This document shows positions 1-6,179 of a stretch of DNA of 10,667 nucleotides, in pieces; the first letter of the stretch is position 1; every line of letters begins with the position of its first letter. The stretch is from CF-161 sp035263645 (GTDB lineage Bacteria > Chloroflexota > Dormibacteria > Dormibacterales > Dormibacteraceae): assembly GCA_035263645.1 (NCBI GenBank), contig DATFRD010000209.1, positions 1-10,667 on the forward strand, read 5' to 3'. A model generated the notes under the pieces. That model was not told the DNA's origin. It made no database searches and saw only the letters and a list, made by a program, of their open reading frames with translations. The translations under genes were made by a program, and so were the position numbers.

Positions 1-8
1 GGTTCCGG

Positions 9-30
9 AAGGGGGGGCCCGCCCCCCCTT
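9..30 (-). terminator. Strong GC hairpin after the cupin gene
   Basis: A 9-bp perfect inverted repeat (AAGGGGGGG / CCCCCCCTT) around a 4-nt loop begins 7 nt past the stop codon of the cysteine-dioxygenase-like gene. Position and stability suggest a transcription end for that minus-strand gene. There is no U-tract on the minus-strand RNA after the stem, so it is not a classical intrinsic terminator, and it could instead be a 3' stabilising hairpin. Confidence 0.45.
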
Positions 31-36
31 GCACGT

Positions 37-609
37 TCAGCGCGCCATACTTACGCCCTCGACCTCCTCGCAGGTGCCGGCGTCGACGTGGAAGATGCGG
101 CGGCGCTGCCGCTTCAGGTCGGCTCCCAGCACGTGGATGGACAGGCCCTCGCCGGGGCTCACCACCTCGATCCGGTGGATGTCGTGTGGCGGCAGCAGCG
201 GATACGTCGCGCCGCGGGTGAGGACGCCGTCGGCGCTCAGCTCGACGGAGCACCGGCCCGGCGTCGAGCCGTCGTCCCGGCGCAGGTAGCGAGTGGTCCG
301 CTGCTCGCCGGACTGGACGCCGATGATGCCCCACGTCACGTGGTCGTGGACCGGCGTCGGCCGGCCGTGGCGGAAGAGCACGCCGTACACGTGCAGCGAG
401 CCGTCGTCGTTGACGTAGTAGCGGTAGCCGGGGCGGCCGTCAACCGTGGTCGCGTACTCGTCGTCGGTCCAGCCCGGTCCCCACAGGGCAGCCTGAAGCA
501 GAGGCTCGAGCTCCTGCACCGCCGCTTCGCGGTCGGCGGCGCCCCCCGGCACCTCCATGATCCGGCGGGCGTCCGCCACGAATTCGCGCACACCGTATGT
601 CCCTTCCAT
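37..609 (-). CDS. Cysteine dioxygenase-like cupin (thiol dioxygenase family)
   Basis: A 190-residue single-domain cupin resembling cysteine dioxygenase type I and related thiol dioxygenases. These are cytosolic non-haem Fe(II) enzymes that oxidise a thiol to a sulfinate with O2. Visible signatures are the PVHDHVTWG motif, whose His88 and His90 are expected metal ligands, PPHDIHR (His142/His145, one being the likely third ligand) and the late strand SIHVLGADL. The frame is open further upstream, but the residues before Met66 of the longest frame (such as SRSPPAGDGEGE) look non-coding, so the ATG at 609 was chosen. That start has no Shine-Dalgarno but has TACCGT 7 nt upstream. A GTG nine bases earlier (618) is an alternative start. 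Substrate (cysteine, 3-mercaptopropionate or another) cannot be told from sequence. It is the last gene of a co-directional minus-strand set and has its own gap and hairpin, so probably its own transcript. Confidence 0.8.
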   Translation of the reverse strand: MEGTYGVREFVADARRIMEVPGGAADREAAVQELEPLLQAALWGPGWTDDEYATTVDGRPGYRYYVNDDGSLHVYGVLFRHGRPTPVHDHVTWGIIGVQSGEQRTTRYLRRDDGSTPGRCSVELSADGVLTRGATYPLLPPHDIHRIEVVSPGEGLSIHVLGADLKRQRRRIFHVDAGTCEEVEGVSMAR

Positions 610-616
610 GCCGAGC

Positions 617-622
617 ACGGTA
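617..622 (-). promoter_or_regulatory. Possible leaderless -10 box (TACCGT) for the cupin gene
   Basis: The minus strand reads TACCGT, then 7 nt, then the ATG at 609. A TANNNT box at this distance is the arrangement known for leaderless mRNAs in actinobacteria. No convincing -35 was seen. The same hexamer precedes dapD. Confidence 0.3.
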
Positions 623-769
623 TGCGATCCGGCCCGGGTCCGAACACCGCCGGGGTGGAGCGCGCCGCCGCTCGCGTGCTTCCTTTCGCCTTCGCCATCG
701 CCTGCGGGCGGCGACCTCGAATAATCAAGGCATCCGAAGTTCAAAGCAGCTATAATGGCGGTGGCTGCG

Positions 770-807
770 GGGGTGACCACCACCCAGGAGGCGGGGGTGG
801 TCACCCC
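770..807. terminator. Perfect 12-bp inverted repeat between the peptidase and cupin genes
   Basis: GGGGTGACCACC (770-781) and its exact complement GGTGGTCACCCC (796-807) flank a 14-nt loop. It starts about 40 nt downstream of the S9 peptidase stop on the minus strand, so a terminator for that gene is one reading. It also lies about 160-200 nt upstream of the cupin start, so an operator is another. No U-tract follows on the minus strand. Confidence 0.5.
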
Positions 808-810
808 ATC

Positions 811-847
811 GGTTGGGGGTAGGTCGATAGCTCTGGTTGGGGGTAGG
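811..847. repeat. Two 13-bp direct repeats, 24-bp spacing
   Basis: GGTTGGGGGTAGG occurs exactly at 811-823 and 835-847, one helical double-turn (24 bp) apart, ending just outside the S9 peptidase stop codon. Together with the neighbouring inverted repeat this gives four runs of five G on the plus strand (769-773, 793-797, 815-819, 839-843). Protein-binding direct repeats or a G-quadruplex are both possible; neither is proven. Confidence 0.6.
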
Positions 848-849
848 GA

Positions 850-2826
850 CTACAGCAGCGCTGGCCGCTCCAAGGGCTTGCCGGCGACGTGGTGGTCCAG
901 GAACGCGAGCACCGTCTCGTACCAGGCGCGGGCGTTGCCCGGGGTGAGGATCCAGTGGTTCTCGTCCGGGAAGTGGAGGTACTGCGAGGGGACGCCCCGC
1001 CGCTGGAGGTCGGTCCAGAGGCGAAGCGCCTCCGAGATCGGCACCCGGTAGTCGCGCTCGCCGTGGATGACCAGCATCGGCGTGCGCACCGCCTTCACGG
1101 AGGTCCGCGGTGAGAGCCGTGCGTACCTCTCCGGCTGGCTGTCGGGGTCGCCGTGCTGCCTCTCCCAGTACGAGGAGAGGTCGGTCGTGGCGTGGAACTG
1201 GTCGAGGGCCCACAGGCCCGCGTGCGACACGATGGCGCGGAACCGGTCGGTGTGGCCCGCCACCCAGTTCGCCATGTAGCCGCCGAACGACCCTCCCATG
1301 GCCGCGGTCCGCGACGCGTCCAGGTCGGGCCGCTCCAGCGCCCGGTCGGTGACGGCCATCAGGTCCGCGAAGACACGCTCGCCCCAGCTGGCCGACCCCC
1401 GCTGGATGTTGGCGTGGCCGTAGCCCGTAGACAGGGCCGGGTCGGGCAGGAGCACTGCATACCCGCGCTCCGCCATCAGGTGCGGGTTCCAGCGCCAGGA
1501 CCAGCTGCACCAGCTGGATAGCGGCCCGCCGTGGATCCACAGCAGCAGCGGCGCAGGACGCTCGGCGGAGGCGTCGCGGGGCAGGACCAGCCAGGCGCGA
1601 ACCTCCGACCCGTCGTCGGCGGTCCCGGTGACCTCGGTCACGGTGCCGGGCAGCTCGAGAGGCAGCCCAGGGCTGGGCAGCGCCGTCACCGAGCCGTCGG
1701 GGGCGACGCGGACCACCTCGGACGGTGACGAGTAAGAGGAGCGCAGCGCGAAGATCGAGCCGTCGGGCGCGGGACAGGGCGACGCGAACGCGCCGGCGCC
1801 GGTCAGCCGCCTTATCTCTCCGCTCTGCACGTCCAGCCGGTAGAGAGGCGTGTGCCCGCGCTCGTCGGCCGTGAACACCACGCTGGACCCGTCACGGGAC
1901 CAGGCCGGCGACTGCGGCCAGAGGTCGAGCTCCGGCGCGATGTCCCGGCCCTCCCCCGTCCCGAGGTCGAACAGCCAGAGCGTGCGGTCCTGCGCCAGCT
2001 CGGGGGTCGGCCGGCGGACGGCGACGGCGGCGACCCGCGTGCCGTCAGGCGACACCGCCGGCTCGTGGAAGTCGCGGTCGCCCGGCAGGCGCCGGCAGCC
2101 CGAGCGGTCGATCGCGGCCAGGTCCACCTCCTGGAAGGTGCCGCCGGTGGCGCGGATCCAGGTGGTGTAGACGGTCCCGCCGTCGGGCGAGAGCGCCATC
2201 TCGGCGTCGTGGACCGCGACCCCAGCAGGGCCCGTCACGTCCTCGACGGTGGGTCGGTCGGCATCGAGCCCGGTCACTCGGAGCAGGCGGGCCTGGCGGG
2301 GCCCGAGGGCATGGTCCCAGAACCGGATGGGGTAGCTGTCGAACAGGATCCCGGTCACGCCGGACTCCTTGCGCCGGCGTCCAAGCTCCTCGTCCTCCTC
2401 CAGGCCGGCGGCGCCGGGCAGCATCGGGACGCGAAGGGCGACGGCGCCGGCCTGCGCCGCCGCGACCGCCGCCTCGGCGCCGCCGGGGAGCGCCAGCACC
2501 GGGCGGGCCTCACCGCCTGCCGCGGGCAGCAGCCACAGGTGGCCGCCGGCCTCGTCCTTCTTGACCGTGGGGTCGGGACGCGCCGACGCGAAGACCAGCG
2601 AGCCGTCAGGCAGGTAGGCGGGGCTGGTCTCGCCCCGCTCCGAGTAGGTGATGCGGCGGGCGGGCGACGAGCCGTCGGACGGCATCTCCCAGAGGGAGGT
2701 CACGAAGCGGGTGCCGTCCGGCGAGAGCGTCTGCACCGTCATGACAAGCCGGCGGCCGTCCGGTGAGAGGAGCAGGCCGCCCACGCGGGGGATCGCGGAG
2801 TACGAGTCGAGCGAAAGGGAACCCAT
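850..2826 (-). CDS. S9-family (prolyl oligopeptidase) serine peptidase
   Basis: A 658-residue protein with the two-part S9 architecture: an N-terminal beta-propeller (about residues 15-385) with repeated SPDG-type blades (LSPDGRRL, VSPDGTRV, WSRDGSSVVF) and a C-terminal alpha/beta-hydrolase domain (about 395-645). The catalytic triad is readable: Ser513 in GGSFGGYM, Asp592 in HGERDYRVP and His624 in DENHW. IHGGP (431-435) supplies the oxyanion-hole region. Length and order match dipeptidyl/acylaminoacyl peptidases of subfamily S9C, which cleave short or N-blocked peptides. No signal peptide is seen, so it is probably cytosolic. The ATG at 2826 gives the usual start of the first blade; there is no clear Shine-Dalgarno. 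The amidase gene lies 107 bp upstream on the same strand. Exact specificity is not inferable. Confidence 0.93.
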   Translation of the reverse strand: MGSLSLDSYSAIPRVGGLLLSPDGRRLVMTVQTLSPDGTRFVTSLWEMPSDGSSPARRITYSERGETSPAYLPDGSLVFASARPDPTVKKDEAGGHLWLLPAAGGEARPVLALPGGAEAAVAAAQAGAVALRVPMLPGAAGLEEDEELGRRRKESGVTGILFDSYPIRFWDHALGPRQARLLRVTGLDADRPTVEDVTGPAGVAVHDAEMALSPDGGTVYTTWIRATGGTFQEVDLAAIDRSGCRRLPGDRDFHEPAVSPDGTRVAAVAVRRPTPELAQDRTLWLFDLGTGEGRDIAPELDLWPQSPAWSRDGSSVVFTADERGHTPLYRLDVQSGEIRRLTGAGAFASPCPAPDGSIFALRSSYSSPSEVVRVAPDGSVTALPSPGLPLELPGTVTEVTGTADDGSEVRAWLVLPRDASAERPAPLLLWIHGGPLSSWCSWSWRWNPHLMAERGYAVLLPDPALSTGYGHANIQRGSASWGERVFADLMAVTDRALERPDLDASRTAAMGGSFGGYMANWVAGHTDRFRAIVSHAGLWALDQFHATTDLSSYWERQHGDPDSQPERYARLSPRTSVKAVRTPMLVIHGERDYRVPISEALRLWTDLQRRGVPSQYLHFPDENHWILTPGNARAWYETVLAFLDHHVAGKPLERPALL

Positions 2827-2870
2827 AGACGACGATGATGACGGGATCGGCCCGACCGCAGGGCGCCGTC

Positions 2871-2934
2871 AGCCGGATTCCGCCGACGACACGCGGCTCG
2901 CACCGGACGTCCGCTCGCGCGGCGGGATCCGGCT
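2871..2934. terminator. Long imperfect inverted repeat at the amidase 3' end
   Basis: AGCCGGATTCCGCCG (2871-2885) and CGGCGGGATCCGGCT (2920-2934) form 15-bp arms with one non-Watson-Crick position. The 34-nt spacer holds an exact palindrome, CGGACGTCCG. The outer arm abuts the amidase stop codon (2934-2936), so it probably ends or stabilises that transcript. It also sits in the upstream region of the S9 peptidase gene and could carry its control site. Confidence 0.45.
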
Positions 2935-3869
2935 CACCCGAGCGCGCCGGCCGGCACGAGCGCGTGGACGCCCCACGTCCCGTTGGCCACCTGCGTGACC
3001 CGCAGGTCCACGACCACGCTGGCCAGGGCCAGCGCCTCCGCGCGGGCCAGCCGGAGGCGCGCCTGCAGCAGGTCGATCGCCGCTCCCAGCGCGGCCACCA
3101 TCGCCTCGTCGAGGTCGGCGTCGAGGCCGATCGTCAGCGTGCCGGCCGGGGTCTCCGCCCAGGGGACGGCGATGCCCACGTCGTTGTGCAGGGTGAGCGT
3201 GAGCTCGCACACCTCCATCGGACACTCGATGGCCGTGCCCCCCACCTCCCCGTCGCCCTGCGCCGCGTGGCCGTCGCCGCAGGAGAACAGGGCGCCGGCC
3301 ACGGGCACCGGCAGGAACAGGCTGCTGCCGGCCACGAGCTCCCGGCAGTCCAGGTTGCCGCCCCAGCGGCGGGGCGGCGCCGTCGGGTGCCGGCCGGGCT
3401 CCGGCGGCGGCATGCCCATGACGCCCAGGAAGGGTCGCAGGGCGACGGTGTGGCCGAACTGGTCGCGGCCGGTCATCCGCTCCCGGTCCAGGGCCCAGAG
3501 CAGCCAGGCGGCAGGCTCGCCGGCGACCCCGAGACGCTGGTTCAGGGGGGTGGGCACGCCTCCCGCGTGGGTCCAGCCCCACGCCCCCGGCTCGAGCCGG
3601 TCGACGCGCACCTGCAGCGTCATGCCCGGCTCCGCCCCCCGGATCTCCACCGGCCCGCGCAGCGCGTGACCCGGCTCGCCCGGCCTGATGTGCCGCGAGG
3701 GCACCCCGGGCGCTGCGTGCGGCTCCAGGTTCCAGCCGGCGTCCAGCGTGCTCAGGCGCACGCGGTCGCCCGAGTCGATCGTCAGGACCGGGGCCAGCTC
3801 CCGGCTGAAGAAGCCGTGCAGCGTCCGTTCGCCGTCGTCCAGCACGTGCAGAGCCATCCCGCCTGGCAT
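2934..3869 (-). CDS. Acetamidase/formamidase family protein
   Basis: A member of the FmdA/AmdA family, zinc-dependent amidases that release ammonia from small amides such as formamide or acetamide in the cytosol. Numbered from the Met at 3857, conserved blocks occur in family order: GHALRGPVEI (63-72), the GRDQFGHTVALRPFLGVMG stretch (130-148), PPRRWGGNLDCREL (161-174), the hallmark GDGHAAQGDGE (194-204) and GTAIECPME (207-215). The length of about 307-311 residues suits the family. ATG codons at 3869 and 3857 are both possible. GGCGGG directly abuts the second, too close for an ideal Shine-Dalgarno. The gene diverges from a GNAT gene across about 46 bp, so their promoters must overlap. The substrate is unknown, and family members are often annotated beyond what has been tested. 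Confidence 0.9.
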   Translation of the reverse strand: MPGGMALHVLDDGERTLHGFFSRELAPVLTIDSGDRVRLSTLDAGWNLEPHAAPGVPSRHIRPGEPGHALRGPVEIRGAEPGMTLQVRVDRLEPGAWGWTHAGGVPTPLNQRLGVAGEPAAWLLWALDRERMTGRDQFGHTVALRPFLGVMGMPPPEPGRHPTAPPRRWGGNLDCRELVAGSSLFLPVPVAGALFSCGDGHAAQGDGEVGGTAIECPMEVCELTLTLHNDVGIAVPWAETPAGTLTIGLDADLDEAMVAALGAAIDLLQARLRLARAEALALASVVVDLRVTQVANGTWGVHALVPAGALG

Positions 3870-3901
3870 GGTGACAGGTCCGGGCTCGCCTGACGGCGTC
3901 C

Positions 3902-3907
3902 GGGAGA
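3902..3907 (+). promoter_or_regulatory. Ribosome binding site of the GNAT gene
   Basis: GGGAGA lies 8 nt before the ATG at 3916 and 5 nt before an in-frame GTG at 3913. It rules out the much longer upstream open frame, which overlaps the divergent amidase gene. It is one of the few recognisable Shine-Dalgarno sites in the window. Confidence 0.5.
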
Positions 3908-3915
3908 ATGACGTG

Positions 3916-4398
3916 ATGGAGGACCCCAGCGTCGAGGTCACGGGGTGCGGACCGGAGGCGGCGGAGGACGTCCACCGGCTCACCCAGCTCGCCTTCGCCG
4001 CCTACGGCTGGATGACGCCGCCCTCCGGCGCGTTGCGGGAGACGGTGGACGTGGTGCGCCGGGACCTGGAAGAGGGCGGCGGCGCCATAGCGAGCCTGGC
4101 CGGCCGGGCCGTCGGGGCACTGCGGCTGGTGAGCGAGCCCGGCAGCCTGGAGGTCCGCCGAGTGGCGGTGGAGCCGGCGTTCCAGCGCCGGGGGATCGGA
4201 GCCGCGCTGATGGCCTGGGCCCGAGAGGAGGCCGGCCGGCAGGGCTGCGGCGAGCTGACGGTCAACGTCCGGCTCCAGCTGCCGGGGAACCGGGCGTTCT
4301 ACGAGCGGCTGGGCTACCGGGTGGTGGCCGAGCACCCGCACCCGCTCGATCCGCGCGGCCGGTCGTACGAGATGCGCCTGCAGGTTCGACCCACGTAG
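3916..4398 (+). CDS. GNAT-family N-acetyltransferase
   Basis: A 160-residue single GNAT domain, expected to transfer an acetyl group from acetyl-CoA to an amine. Motif A is clear: the strand LEVRRVAVEPAFQ (79-90 region) runs into the acetyl-CoA pyrophosphate loop QRRGIGAAL (90-98). Motif B follows as NRAFYERLGYRVV (125-137), with the typical Tyr and the FYERLGY signature. No second domain or membrane segment is present. The start was placed at the ATG behind GGGAGA. The gene diverges from the amidase and converges on the membrane-protein gene, with only 21 bp between the two ends. The acceptor substrate is not predictable. Confidence 0.9.
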   Translation: MEDPSVEVTGCGPEAAEDVHRLTQLAFAAYGWMTPPSGALRETVDVVRRDLEEGGGAIASLAGRAVGALRLVSEPGSLEVRRVAVEPAFQRRGIGAALMAWAREEAGRQGCGELTVNVRLQLPGNRAFYERLGYRVVAEHPHPLDPRGRSYEMRLQVRPT

Positions 4399-4420
4399 CC
4401 GGGCGGCTGGGCCGCGGGCT
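4397..4420. terminator. Possible bidirectional terminator between convergent genes
   Basis: GCGGC-TGG-GCCGC (4403-4415) forms a 5-bp stem that can be extended by AGC (4397-4399) with GCT (4418-4420). It occupies the whole gap between the GNAT and membrane-protein stops. There is no T-tract, so this is a weak structural call. Confidence 0.3.
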
Positions 4421-5004
4421 CAGCTCGGGAACGTCAGGAACGGGCCCGGCCAGGCGACGGTGACGAGGGCCAGCACCAGCCCGAGCAGGAGGCTCGCGCC
4501 CAGGAGCGATCGCCTCGTGACGCCACCCGGCACGTCGTCCGAGAGGAGCTCCGACGCCGCCAGGCGCTGCGCCCGCTCCAGGTGGGCGAGCACGTGCACG
4601 GCGCTGACTGCCATCCAGACCAGGAAGCTGACCATGTGCGCGGTGATCCAGACCGCCCCGAACCGGAGCCCGAACAGCCACAGCTCCAGCCCGGTGGCGA
4701 GCACGGCGAGCGTCGAGAGCACGACCAGAGGTCCGTTCAGGCGCATGAGCAGGTCCGGCGGGCCAGCGGCCCGGAAGGCCGGGTCTCCCGCGTAGTAGCG
4801 GACGAAGCGGAGGCCGACGCTGCCGATCTTGAGGAGGGCGGGCGGGACCAGCAGCGCCCCGATGAACAGGTGGAGGGGCAGGTGGCGTCGGAGGCCGAGG
4901 ACGGTGAGCCCCTCGGCCGCCAGCAGGACGAGCAGGACCATCGCGGTGATGCCGGTCAGGCGGCGGTTGCCCTCTACCCTGGTCGCCTGGCTGTCGGTGG
5001 CCAC
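4420..5004 (-). CDS. Multi-helix membrane protein, cytochrome b561-like (putative)
   Basis: A 194-residue integral membrane protein with about five hydrophobic segments: residues 17-37, 43-63, 90-112, 118-141 and 165-187. Histidines sit in or near helices 2 and 4 (His41, His45, His123, His137, His141), the pattern of di-haem b561 or ferric-reductase-like four-helix proteins. A haem-binding electron-transfer role is therefore plausible but inferred. The last segment follows a TRRSLLGAS stretch. The open frame continues upstream, but that part is the complement of the PPOX gene, so the GTG at 5004 was chosen; an ATG at 4941 would cut into helix 1. No Shine-Dalgarno is seen. An A-rich CAAAAT 6 nt before the GTG may be a leaderless -10. 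The family was not recognised with certainty. Confidence 0.75.
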   Translation of the reverse strand: MATDSQATRVEGNRRLTGITAMVLLVLLAAEGLTVLGLRRHLPLHLFIGALLVPPALLKIGSVGLRFVRYYAGDPAFRAAGPPDLLMRLNGPLVVLSTLAVLATGLELWLFGLRFGAVWITAHMVSFLVWMAVSAVHVLAHLERAQRLAASELLSDDVPGGVTRRSLLGASLLLGLVLALVTVAWPGPFLTFPS

Positions 5005-5012
5005 CGCTCGAT

Positions 5013-5027
5013 TTTGCTTTGCTTTGC
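5013..5027. repeat. Three tandem TTTGC units in a divergent promoter gap
   Basis: TTTGC is repeated exactly three times inside the 27-bp gap between two divergent starts (5004 and 5032). It is an AT-rich island in very GC-rich surroundings, so it probably serves as promoter or regulator-binding sequence for both genes. Confidence 0.55.
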
Positions 5028-5031
5028 GGTC

Positions 5032-5421
5032 ATGAAGCCACCCGCCACCCACCTGGACCTGCTCGAGAGGCCGCTGTTCGCCCATCTCGCGACCGTGCGG
5101 CCCGACGGCTCGCCGCTGGTCAACCCCATGTGGTTCCTCTGGGACCCGGAGCAGGAGGCCTTGAGGCTCACGCACACGCGGGTGCGGCACAACTATCGCA
5201 ACCTCGGCCGTGATCCCCGCGTGGCGCTGTCGATCCTGGACCCGGACCAGCCGTATCGCTACCTGCAGGTCAGGGGCGCGGTCGAGCGGATCGAGGACGA
5301 TCCCACGGGCCGCTTCTTCCAGGTCCTGCAGCAGCGCTACCTGGGCCGGGCCGGCGAGGTGCCCGACCGGGACGTGCGAGTGGTCCTTACGGTCCGCCCC
5401 GCCGCCTTCGCGGCCCGCTGA
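5032..5421 (+). CDS. PPOX-class, probable F420-dependent oxidoreductase
   Basis: A 129-residue split-barrel flavin/deazaflavin-binding protein of the pyridoxamine-oxidase-like class, close in pattern to the Rv1155-type family. Readable landmarks are LFAHLATVRPDGSPLVNPMW (16-34), with the family VNPMWF motif, LTHTRVRHNYRNLGRDPRVA (46-65), and PDQPYRYLQVRGAVE (71-85). In this family the bound cofactor is usually F420, sometimes FMN or haem. The natural substrate is generally unknown. The length is slightly short of the usual 130-150. The ATG at 5032 starts at the family N-terminus; no Shine-Dalgarno precedes it. It diverges from the b561-like gene, so a shared redox context is possible but unproven. 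Confidence 0.88.
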   Translation: MKPPATHLDLLERPLFAHLATVRPDGSPLVNPMWFLWDPEQEALRLTHTRVRHNYRNLGRDPRVALSILDPDQPYRYLQVRGAVERIEDDPTGRFFQVLQQRYLGRAGEVPDRDVRVVLTVRPAAFAAR

Positions 5422-5428
5422 AGGGGAG

Positions 5429-5442
5429 TTCCTCGGGAGGAA
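5429..5442 (+). terminator. Small hairpin after the PPOX gene
   Basis: TTCCT-CGGG-AGGAA forms a 5-bp stem with a 4-nt loop, 7 nt after the stop, followed by GCACTTT. It is a weak terminator candidate and also marks the start of the region with broken genes. Confidence 0.3.
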
Positions 5443-5481
5443 GCACTTTGCGCGGGGCCTGTGATCAGCCAAATCGTGCCG

Positions 5482-5697
5482 TCAGGCGCTTCGGCGAGCG
5501 AGCGTCACCCGGAACGGCCGCTCGCCGTGCTCCAGGAGCGTCGGCGCTTCGGCCAGCTGTGCCAGATTGCGGTCGAACTCGGCCCCGTCCATCAGCCCGC
5601 CGACGTCCACCACCGCCCGCCTCGTGGCGGCGATCGTGGTGAGCCAGTGCGCCCACCAGCGCTGGCCGGACGCCGTGCCGCCGCCCAGCGGATACCG
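5482..5697 (-). pseudogene. C-terminal stub of a SAM-dependent methyltransferase
   Basis: The minus strand is open from 5739 to a TGA at 5482-5484 (85 codons). From about 5697 it reads like the tail of a class I methyltransferase: RYPLGGGTASGQRWWAHW, then RRAVVDVGGLMDGAEFDRNL, ending RPFRVTLARRSA. The YPLGGGT..GQRWW and DGAEFD blocks recur at the C-termini of bacterial methyltransferases, as I recall the family. No plausible start and no SAM-binding motif I lie upstream; the frame instead meets the stop codon of another stub at 5740. It is read as a truncated remnant. It is not the tail of the methyltransferase at 6180, which has its own C-terminus. Confidence 0.5.
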
Positions 5698-5739
5698 CCG
5701 GCGGATTCTGCGCTGACCGGGCTCGGCGCCGGGGCTGGG

Positions 5740-5883
5740 TCACACCTCGATGACGCCGACCGGCCGGCCCGACCCGAACACCCTGGCGTTGCTGCCGTCC
5801 GGAGCGAGCAGGTACACGCCGGGGTCGCCGCCGCCGGCATTGGACGGCCGGTACGCGACCAGCGAGCCGTCCGGCAGCCAGGC
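5740..5883 (-). pseudogene. C-terminal stub of a beta-propeller (TolB/WD40-like) protein
   Basis: In the minus frame ending with TGA at 5740-5742, about 47 codons read as one propeller blade pair: AWLPDGSLVAYRPSNAGGG, DPGVYLLAPDGSNARVF and a final PVGVIEV. LPDGSLVAY and LLAPDGSNARV are the repeated PDG turns of TolB-type propellers. Upstream the frame continues for about 70 nt without recognisable content to an in-frame TGA, so only the tail of a gene remains. The intact S9 peptidase has its propeller at the N-terminus, so this is not a copy of its end. Confidence 0.5.
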
Positions 5884-6015
5884 GCGGCAAGGAACGTGCC
5901 GCGGGCACCGCCGCCCGATTCCCGACGAGGAGCAATCCCGAGGGACCCGAGGTCACTCGCCTTCTGGCCATTCGTGCCCCGCGCGGGAAGCGCGTGGGAG
6001 CCCCCTTCGGCCGGC

Positions 6016-6163
6016 CTGTGGGCGCGCGTCGGCCGCTGGGTCAGCCGCCGGCCTCGCGCGGCCGCGCTCGGCGGGCTGGTGCTGCTGGGGACTCTGGCGC
6101 TGGGCAACGTCGGCTCCCCCCAGTCCTCCAGCCTCCTCGGCGCCTTCCGAGCCCCACCGGCGC
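6016..6163 (+). pseudogene. N-terminal stub of an MMPL/RND-like transporter
   Basis: The plus strand encodes LWARVGRWVSRRP followed by the hydrophobic run AAALGGLVLLGTLALGNVG and SLLGAFRAPPAQ. This is the usual opening of an MMPL-family transporter: a short arginine-rich cytosolic segment, the first transmembrane helix, then the start of the first extracytoplasmic loop. The position of the expected start Met is CTG (6016). The similarity stops near 6163, where the frame runs into the 3' end of the convergent methyltransferase gene. Fewer than 50 residues of a protein that normally exceeds 700 remain. Confidence 0.4.
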
Positions 6164-6179
6164 AGTGGCCGGCTGCGCC

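Noticed and set aside
751..756. Perfect TATAAT on the plus strand
   Set aside because: No suitable -35 at 16-18 bp and no plus-strand gene downstream; both flanking genes are on the minus strand.
88..822. Long plus-strand frame opposite the cupin gene (244 codons)
   Set aside because: Its product is Arg/Ala/Val-rich low-complexity and the minus strand encodes a recognisable cupin.
1852..2766. 304-codon plus-strand frame inside the peptidase gene
   Set aside because: It is the high-GC mirror of the S9 propeller domain with no motif of its own.
2869..4341. 490-codon minus-strand frame across the amidase and GNAT genes
   Set aside because: It overlaps two clear genes on opposite strands and reads as Arg/Pro/Gly-rich noise.
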